A DNA stretch of 7,142 nt, from assembly GCA_012841565.1 (NCBI GenBank), contig DUUM01000400.1, positions 1 to 7,142 of the forward strand. The letters run 5' to 3'. The notes beneath the pieces are model-generated. The model saw only the letters and a list, made by a program, of their open reading frames with translations, ran no database searches and had not been told where the DNA came from. Positions 1 to 6,044 of the stretch are shown one piece after another. Source of the stretch: Candidatus Epulonipiscium sp. Its GTDB lineage: Bacteria; Bacillota_A; Clostridia; Lachnospirales; Cellulosilyticaceae. Positions within the stretch are counted from its first letter, which is position 1. Every line of letters begins with the position of its first letter. The position numbers and the translations under genes are program-made.

Positions 1-1454
1 AATGTATTTAATTCTTTTATATCTTTCGCATCACTAACATATCGCAGCTGGGTTTCTAACTCCCTAATTTCTGCTGCTAGTTTATTTTCATCTACTGATT
101 CTAGCTCGATTCCATCATGGTGATTTAAATCTAAAACTAATTGCTCCTCAACTAAACCATTGACAGTTTTATCATAAATATACAAGATATTGTTTTTTAT
201 TTCAACACAAACGTATTTTTCCAAGTTTTCATCTGCCCTTAAATAAATACGCTGAGAACCAGCCTGGTTTCCCTTTAATTTTACGGACAGGTTTATATTT
301 TGAAAGTCTTCACTTTGCTCTAGCTTCATTAAACCTCGTTTTCCTGGCAAAGATGTTAAAACAATGGTTTCATCTATAAACTCAGCGACTCCCTCTAAGG
401 TATTCCAGTCAGCTTTTCTTTTTAAATCCCCCGATACAAAAGCTAAGTCCTCCCCCGTATCTCGCCAAATACGCATGAGCAAGTGATTGGTATACCAATA
501 AGATTGGGGCTGTATTCTTGTCAAATCATAAGCAGAGGAATCCCTTAGGTTTAGAGTATTTCCCTCACGATTAAAATTTAATTTAAAAAGTTCTTTCATC
601 CACTTTTCGTTTTCATGGCTAACCTTATCATTGGTCCCAAACTGACCACTATTTGAGTGCATCAGGATATACATATCTGGAACCTTGTTTATGTTATTTG
701 TATAAATTTCTCTTAGTTGTTCATAATCAAAAGCTATACGGTCTTGCATTTGGCTTAAGTTTTCCATAGGGACACCTGATTCATCTCGTATATAATCCAT
801 TAGATAATGATTATAGTTCCTATCTAGGTAAGGTGCTAGCATTTGAAATTGATAGGTATCTAAGGTATTTAAAAAGTTTTCATAACGATCAAATACATTA
901 ATATATTCCAGTCGGTATCCATTAGTCCCTTGCTCCCAATAAGTGCTTTTTTCAAGTTCCAACAAATCCTTTGGCCTTAAAAACTTAGGATCTCTTTTTT
1001 CTAAGTTTTGAGCATAGGTAAGTATATTTCCTTTATAATTATATTTTTCTAAAAACTTTTGAGCAAAAATAGCTGTATCTCTTCTGCCATCTTCTAGTAT
1101 AAGAAAAAGAGATTTTTCTGGAAGCGGCTTTCCTGCTTGATAATAAGCAATAATATCTTCTTGACTAATAGTGACATAGCCGGAGTTTTTAAGTGCGTCT
1201 AAGTGGTCATCAAAGCGCTGGGTACCAATCAAGCTTGTGCTTTCCAAATGATCAATTCCAAAATAAGATAAGGCAATAAATCCTTTTTCTGTTTGGCTTC
1301 TGTCTTGATCTTGGATGGGCTCATATTGATTGGAAGTGAAAAAGGCTCTCACTCCTATGATTAAAATAGCTATCAATATAATACCCTGGATGATGCTACG
1401 AATAATTTTGATCCTATCTTTTTTTCGGGGAGAAAATGCTTTATTCTTCTTCAT
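1..1454 (-). CDS. Membrane-anchored degenerate CE4 (polysaccharide deacetylase-like) protein, 3' end cut by the window
   Basis: The reading frame runs from an ATG at 1454 to the left edge without a stop: 484 codons are visible and the C-terminus is missing. A basic N-terminus is followed by one membrane segment (about residues 17-38), so the rest should lie outside the cell. Residues about 57-316 follow the layout of PgaB/IcaB-type CE4 deacetylases: an opening strand (FIALSYFGI), a GY..I.QEDI.AYY..GKPLP stretch, then the position of the TFDDG motif, then a LTRI element at 311-314. The key residues are altered. TFDDG reads ILEDG (E121, D122), and the metal-binding SHG position appears to read TNG (177-179), so deacetylase activity is doubtful. 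Residues about 350-450 look beta-rich, like a sugar-binding sandwich, followed by a charged helix. The start overlaps the synthase stop by 14 bases, which suggests translational coupling. A polymer-binding, scaffolding or hydrolytic role is inferred. The family assignment is from motif layout only. Confidence 0.75.
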   Translation of the reverse strand, partial: MKKNKAFSPRKKDRIKIIRSIIQGIILIAILIIGVRAFFTSNQYEPIQDQDRSQTEKGFIALSYFGIDHLESTSLIGTQRFDDHLDALKNSGYVTISQEDIIAYYQAGKPLPEKSLFLILEDGRRDTAIFAQKFLEKYNYKGNILTYAQNLEKRDPKFLRPKDLLELEKSTYWEQGTNGYRLEYINVFDRYENFLNTLDTYQFQMLAPYLDRNYNHYLMDYIRDESGVPMENLSQMQDRIAFDYEQLREIYTNNINKVPDMYILMHSNSGQFGTNDKVSHENEKWMKELFKLNFNREGNTLNLRDSSAYDLTRIQPQSYWYTNHLLMRIWRDTGEDLAFVSGDLKRKADWNTLEGVAEFIDETIVLTSLPGKRGLMKLEQSEDFQNINLSVKLKGNQAGSQRIYLRADENLEKYVCVEIKNNILYIYDKTVNGLVEEQLVLDLNHHDGIELESVDENKLAAEIRELETQLRYVSDAKDIKELNT

Positions 1455-3309
1455 GACTTATCTCTTCTCCTTCCCCTTTTACTTTAGCAAACCAGCTTTT
1501 TCTTGAGCGTTGTTTGTTTTTCTTTTTTTCTTCTTCCTTTATATCTTCTGGGGTCATTCTTGTTCCCCAAGTTGATTTCCAAAATGTTACCCAGGCAATG
1601 GGCATTTGCCAAAGCAAAACGGCTTCGTAATAAAGCACAAATGCAATCCCAAAAATCCAGGTGGTGCTTTTTCTAAGGATCATTTGGGTAAAGCTCATTA
1701 ATAATGCCATCATTAATATTCCAACTAAAAAAGTAGTCGGAAAGACCCTATGAATAATAGGAACATAAATTAAATTGTATAAAACAATAATAGGAGCCAA
1801 AATAGGAACCACTAGGCCCATATAAAAAAACACAGCAGTAAAGGGTTCCTTTTTCCAAATAAAACTTCCTGCAATAATTGATTCCCGTATCCAGGAACGT
1901 TTCCATCTCATTTGCTGCTTTAAAAAGATATTATAAGTATTGGGCACAATAGTGGCGCAGGTGGCTGTGTCTTGATAACTGGTCCTATGACTCCTTAAAA
2001 CAAAGTTAGTCAAACTCCGGTCATCCCCAAAGGTAGCCTTTTGGCCTAAAAATTGTTGATTTAGCCAGGCATCCATATGCTTTAAAACAAGGTCTTTTCT
2101 ATAACAAGATAAGGGCCCTGAAAGACAGGTTACTGCGTCAAAATAAGCTTCTGCAGCCTTCATAATTCGAAAGGCAATATAATACCGCACCGATTGCATC
2201 TTGGTCAAAACATTTGTATAGGTATTGGCTACATCCGTTCTTCCTGAAACGCCTCCCATTTTAGGGTCTTGAAAAGGCTGGACAAGATTTCGAATAGCAA
2301 AAGGATCTAGGAAACTATCTGAATCTACAAATACAATTAAATCATGTTTTGCCATTTTGCTTCCTCTTGCTAGAGCTTCTCTTTTACCTGCATTTTCTTC
2401 TTGCACCACATACCGTAGTCTTTTTTTCGTATGGTACCTTTCCGCTTCACCATGTATCTTGGCAACTGTATCTTGTATGATTTCTACCGATCTATCATTG
2501 GAAGCATCATCTACTACAATAACCTCCAATTGATCAATGGGATAATCCTGATTCATACAACTTTTAATGGTTCTATCAATCCACTCTTCTTCGTTAAAGC
2601 AAGGAATAATAATGGTAACTCCAGGCGTAAACTTAATATTAATAGGCATGGGACGATAGAGCATTCCAAAAAAGTAACGACTTAGTAAAAAGGTTGCGGC
2701 AATAATGCTATAAAGGTATAGAAATTTATTAAACCTAAAATATATAACACTTCCCGATCGCATTAAAATAATAAAACAGGTGATGAAAAACAATAGTAAA
2801 CTGGATATACTAAGCATGTAACGGTCTTTTCTTCTAGCTGAGTACTGAGATAATGTTTCTTGAAATTCAAAACCACAAATAATCTGGTCACCAGACACTT
2901 TTTTAGTTCTAACTAATAAAGCCGGAATATTAACTTTCATTTCATAGCCTTCTGGCATACTGCCAGGTGTGATTTCAAATACTAATTTTATTTTCTTGGC
3001 TTGGTTAATAATGTCATAATCAGCCTGATTTTTAATAGCTAATAACATTCCCGTAGTTGAAATATCTATACTAGTGCAGGAAATAGTTGTCTTCTTTTTA
3101 CTGTCTAAATAACACACAATGTCCACTAATAAGTTAGCCTGGTATCTAATGCCTGCCTTCATTTCATTTATAACAGCTTGTATATCCCCGTCAAAACCTT
3201 CTAACTCATTTTGGCCACGCCGATCTAAATTGGTGCGGACCTCTTCCCGATCAGGAACATTAGGAAGTATTCTCCGGTCTCCCTGCTGGACTAACAAAAC
3301 ATCTTTCAT
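1441..3309 (-). CDS. PilZ-fused family 2 glycosyltransferase, hyaluronan-synthase-like polysaccharide synthase
   Basis: This 622-residue protein should polymerise sugar from a UDP donor on the cytoplasmic side and extrude the chain through its own membrane domain. Residues about 50-150 form a PilZ-like domain: K51-AGI-R55 stands in the RxxxR position and DISTTG (82-87) matches [D/N]xSxxG, the cyclic-di-GMP signature. Two membrane segments follow (about 166-183 and 196-214). The GT-A domain (about 228-480) has the IIIPCFNEE start, VVDDAS (265-270), the metal-binding DSD (329-331), SGPLS (397-401), the catalytic GDD (428-430) and QQMRW (465-469). The SGPLS...GDDR.LTN...QQ.RW series is typical of class I hyaluronan and related synthases. 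About three membrane segments follow (487-572), then WGTR (581-584), resembling the gating-loop motif of hyaluronan synthases, then a charged tail. A GAGGTGA site supports the ATG at 3309. The synthase class is secure. The product is unknown: hyaluronan, a chitin-like chain or another uronic or aminosugar polymer are all possible. Confidence 0.9.
   Translation of the reverse strand: MKDVLLVQQGDRRILPNVPDREEVRTNLDRRGQNELEGFDGDIQAVINEMKAGIRYQANLLVDIVCYLDSKKKTTISCTSIDISTTGMLLAIKNQADYDIINQAKKIKLVFEITPGSMPEGYEMKVNIPALLVRTKKVSGDQIICGFEFQETLSQYSARRKDRYMLSISSLLLFFITCFIILMRSGSVIYFRFNKFLYLYSIIAATFLLSRYFFGMLYRPMPINIKFTPGVTIIIPCFNEEEWIDRTIKSCMNQDYPIDQLEVIVVDDASNDRSVEIIQDTVAKIHGEAERYHTKKRLRYVVQEENAGKREALARGSKMAKHDLIVFVDSDSFLDPFAIRNLVQPFQDPKMGGVSGRTDVANTYTNVLTKMQSVRYYIAFRIMKAAEAYFDAVTCLSGPLSCYRKDLVLKHMDAWLNQQFLGQKATFGDDRSLTNFVLRSHRTSYQDTATCATIVPNTYNIFLKQQMRWKRSWIRESIIAGSFIWKKEPFTAVFFYMGLVVPILAPIIVLYNLIYVPIIHRVFPTTFLVGILMMALLMSFTQMILRKSTTWIFGIAFVLYYEAVLLWQMPIAWVTFWKSTWGTRMTPEDIKEEEKKKNKQRSRKSWFAKVKGEGEEISHEEE
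1467..1472 (-). promoter_or_regulatory. Ribosome binding site for the degenerate CE4 gene
   Basis: The minus strand reads AAGGAG here, 12 bases before the ATG at 1454. The spacing is slightly long. The site lies inside the 3' end of the synthase gene, which fits coupled translation of the two. Confidence 0.5.
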
Positions 3310-3315
3310 TACTAT

Positions 3316-3322
3316 TCACCTC
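3316..3322 (-). promoter_or_regulatory. Ribosome binding site for the PilZ-GT2 synthase
   Basis: The minus strand reads GAGGTGA, 6 bases before the ATG at 3309. It is a strong Shine-Dalgarno match that fixes the start and so keeps the PilZ region within the protein. It lies in the 35-base gap after the stop of the triple-CE4 gene. No terminator-like hairpin was seen in that gap. Confidence 0.75.
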
Positions 3323-3344
3323 ACTTCTACATGCCGATATTATG

Positions 3345-6008
3345 CTAGTTAAGATAATCACTTAGCTTTGCAAATCGATATCCTAAATTTTGATAATAAG
3401 GAATGATTGTATCTAACGCCTCTGGAGTATACCTACTCTCATCTGACATATGCATTACCACGATACTTCCATTTTCAATAATCCGCCGGTCCTCAAGAGG
3501 GGTACCTACATCTACCATCTGGGATGAATCTGCTATATTTAATCCGTTTTTTAGCCTATTGATTAGCTGGTTGGCACTAGATGCTTCGTAATCATGACTA
3601 CTAAAATCGCCATTAATAATATATTCATATCCCATATCTAGTATGGTGTACAATCCTGCTTTACTAACAGCCAAGGTAGGGGGCCTAAAGTATTGCTTTA
3701 AGGCTGATGTATCCCCGATGTATCTTGATAACTCTTCATGAGCCTTTAGAACATCCTTTTGTAAGAATTCTTTTTCAGCTTCCCCTTCAATATTAATCTT
3801 GACATGCTTAAAGGTATGATTGCCAACATCATGTCCGTCTAAAGCAATTGCCCTTAACAAGTTCGGATTGATAAAGTCAGCATCATAGCTTAGGTTATCA
3901 CTTCCTACCCGTATGAAAAATGTTGCCTTGGCATCATGCTTTTTTAATACATTGAGTAAATGGCTAATACTTATATCCGATCCCCAATCATCAAATGTTA
4001 AGAAAATTACCTTTTCGTCATTTGCTTTTATTTTTCCAACCGTATCAATTTTGGCAATTTCTTCTGGGCTAAAACCCATTAACTCTTTTTCAGAATTTAT
4101 ATCTGGATTCCCAATATATTTTTGTGTTAGTAAAGCACCTAAGTATTCCTCTAAGTAGCCATAGGTTTTCCTTATAACACTGGTTTTTGCAACTTCTTCC
4201 TTAGTTTTAGGCGTATAAAGTAGTGGACTGGCCCCTAAGCTTGCAAGATCAGAAATATTATAAGTAGCTGGTTTAATATAATTAACAGCTATTTCTTCTA
4301 CTAACTCTTGAACCACACCTTTTCTTGTTAAATAATCTAATCTAAAGTGAACAATATCGCCCCTGTATAATGCAATCACGTTTGAAAAATACTGGTCCAT
4401 AATTTCACTTGCCTGCAGGTCCTGATAACTTCCTTGTATTGCACTTCGGTTATAGGTAACAACCTCTGTATACCCTAAAGCAGATGCCACCTCTAACACA
4501 TCTCCACTTGTATCCCCGTATAAGGGCATATATACTTGATGGCTACTCTTGGAATAATCATCTTTTAAAAATGCTTTTAAATACCGTTCTCCCATATCAA
4601 TTTCATAGGCTAAACTGTCAAAATCTAATAATCTAGGGCTAGTGGTAATCATCCCATAACCACCATTAGCAATTTGATGCCCCCGCTCAATAATTAGGCC
4701 AACATTTTCTGGGTACTCCACGATCTCTTTGCCTGTTACAAAAAAGCTTGCCGTAGCATCTAACTTATCTAAAATATCTAATATATCCTTTAAAACAACC
4801 TGATCTGCAATACCCCTAAAGGTATAGGCAACTGTCGGTTCTGTTGTATGAAAGTAAGCCCTAACTTTGGCCTGGTCACCATTGTTTTGAATTCTTTTTT
4901 CTTGATAATTAGCCGGCTCTTTATCCACTTTTAGTTCTTGGACTGGTGGCTCTTTTTCATCCTCTTTTGGCTTTGGCACACTGGGTTTCCTTATAACAGG
5001 AGAAAATACACTTACAACTTTGTTTTTTCCCTTATCCGGCGTCAGCAAACCTGACTCAACCCCTTCTAAAGGAGTATCCCCTGCGGGTAATATCATTCCC
5101 TCATAGGATCCTAGTTCACTGGCAAGGACTATTTTATACTCTTCTTCTTTTAATGCTGCTAATAAAAAACCAACCATTTCTATTAATCTTTTGTTAGGAT
5201 CTACTGATTCTTCCGGCCTTGAATCAATTGTTGGCTTTGGATCTATAGCCGGCTTTTCTTCTTTATTTTTTACAGGCTTTGTATATTCTGATTGATCTAA
5301 AACATCATCTGTTTTAACCGATATAATCGAACCTTTTTCTAACCCTTTTACATAAGATAATGCCATTTCTTGAGAAGAAAGACTTTGATAGCTCAAAAAA
5401 TAACTACTATGTATGACGGACTCTAAGCCAGAAGCATAGGAAGATTGCAATATTTTCTTTGTATATTTTGGGCTGTTAGCTTTTAATAAGCTTGGCTTTC
5501 TTCCTGTAATGTTTTTTAAAATTACGTTTGTCTGAGAAAAATCTTCTACTAGTTTTTCCTTAGAGAGTTTTGTTATATCCTTTTTCCCACGAAGTGTGTA
5601 GTTACCAATGATTTGCCCTGATTGCTCAATAGCCTTTATTGTCTCAGGATCTTCTGCGCTTTTAATTCCTGGTAAGAAAAATATCGTTTTCGCCTCATAT
5701 TGACTAAGTAGACCTAGTAATTGTTTTGTGGTGTCTTGGTCAACCATTCCATCAAAAGTAAGTGCCACTACTTTTTCCGCCGTCTCTACCCCCTGGATAA
5801 CGGTAGCAGAACTTTTATCCTCTTTTAATTTATCCTTGGCTTTTTGAATTTCAACTGTTGCATCGTATAATCCCTGTTCATCTTCTAAGATTGTTATTTG
5901 CCCCGCCGTCTTTTTTCCAGCAAAAATATAAACTAATATGCCTAGCATAAAAATCACAATCAATATACTAGTAATTATGATAGCAATCCTCTTATTACCA
6001 CGACTCAT
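3345..6008 (-). CDS. Membrane-anchored polysaccharide deacetylase with three CE4 domains, two of them degenerate
   Basis: The protein is about 887 residues from the ATG at 6008; a GTG at 6038 would add ten. A basic N-terminus (MSRGNKR) and one membrane segment (about 8-30) place the rest outside the cell. Three CE4 (NodB-like) units follow. Unit A (about 78-300) has TFDGM (84-88) in place of TFDDG and NYT (Y137) in place of the first metal His. Unit B (about 388-580) has TFRG (396-399) and NGG in place of NHT. Unit C (about 664-886) is intact: TFDDW (671-675), with D673 as expected base and D674 as metal ligand, GNHTFKH (729-735) with metal ligands H731 and H735, RPP (775-777) and HMSD (853-856). 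Unit C should therefore be the active, metal-dependent deacetylase. Pro/Lys/Glu-rich linkers lie at about 242-273 (inside unit A) and 340-366. The likely substrate is the N- or O-acetylated polymer made by the downstream synthase; peptidoglycan is the main alternative. Most CE4 enzymes have a single such domain, so this length is unusual. Confidence 0.88.
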   Translation of the reverse strand: MSRGNKRIAIIITSILIVIFMLGILVYIFAGKKTAGQITILEDEQGLYDATVEIQKAKDKLKEDKSSATVIQGVETAEKVVALTFDGMVDQDTTKQLLGLLSQYEAKTIFFLPGIKSAEDPETIKAIEQSGQIIGNYTLRGKKDITKLSKEKLVEDFSQTNVILKNITGRKPSLLKANSPKYTKKILQSSYASGLESVIHSSYFLSYQSLSSQEMALSYVKGLEKGSIISVKTDDVLDQSEYTKPVKNKEEKPAIDPKPTIDSRPEESVDPNKRLIEMVGFLLAALKEEEYKIVLASELGSYEGMILPAGDTPLEGVESGLLTPDKGKNKVVSVFSPVIRKPSVPKPKEDEKEPPVQELKVDKEPANYQEKRIQNNGDQAKVRAYFHTTEPTVAYTFRGIADQVVLKDILDILDKLDATASFFVTGKEIVEYPENVGLIIERGHQIANGGYGMITTSPRLLDFDSLAYEIDMGERYLKAFLKDDYSKSSHQVYMPLYGDTSGDVLEVASALGYTEVVTYNRSAIQGSYQDLQASEIMDQYFSNVIALYRGDIVHFRLDYLTRKGVVQELVEEIAVNYIKPATYNISDLASLGASPLLYTPKTKEEVAKTSVIRKTYGYLEEYLGALLTQKYIGNPDINSEKELMGFSPEEIAKIDTVGKIKANDEKVIFLTFDDWGSDISISHLLNVLKKHDAKATFFIRVGSDNLSYDADFINPNLLRAIALDGHDVGNHTFKHVKINIEGEAEKEFLQKDVLKAHEELSRYIGDTSALKQYFRPPTLAVSKAGLYTILDMGYEYIINGDFSSHDYEASSANQLINRLKNGLNIADSSQMVDVGTPLEDRRIIENGSIVVMHMSDESRYTPEALDTIIPYYQNLGYRFAKLSDYLN

Positions 6009-6014
6009 GATGGT

Positions 6015-6025
6015 CCCCCTCTCCT
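6015..6025 (-). promoter_or_regulatory. Ribosome binding site that decides the start of the triple-CE4 gene
   Basis: The minus strand reads AGGAGAGGGGG, ending 6 bases before the ATG at 6008. The GTG at 6038, directly preceded by an in-frame TGA, would use this purine run as codons and has no comparable site of its own. The ATG also gives a clean basic-plus-hydrophobic membrane anchor, so it is preferred. Confidence 0.65.
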
Positions 6026-6044
6026 CTTTCAAAATCACTCACTC

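Noticed and set aside
2431..2685. Plus-strand open frame of 84 codons opposite the synthase
   Set aside because: It lies wholly antisense to a clearly conserved GT2 coding region and has no recognisable domain.
1441..3309. Naming the synthase HasA (hyaluronan synthase) or BcsA (cellulose synthase)
   Set aside because: The catalytic motifs are hyaluronan-synthase-like, but the PilZ domain, the CE4 neighbours and the type of dehydrogenase do not fit a hyaluronan operon. The PilZ position and GDD-type motifs do not fit BcsA.
3310..3344. Possible terminator or promoter between the CE4 and synthase genes
   Set aside because: Only a Shine-Dalgarno site is evident. There is no GC-rich hairpin with a T run and no convincing -35/-10 pair in 35 bases.
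3119..3352. Plus-strand open frame across the synthase start and the 35-base gap
   Set aside because: It is antisense to the N-terminal PilZ region and has no recognisable product. The overlap with the gap is incidental.
3403..4158. Two short plus-strand open frames opposite the active CE4 unit
   Set aside because: Both mirror conserved CE4 motif sequence on the other strand and are shadows.
6009..6038. GTG start at 6038 for the triple-CE4 protein
   Set aside because: It would translate the Shine-Dalgarno purine run as codons. The ATG at 6008 has good spacing and gives a better membrane anchor.
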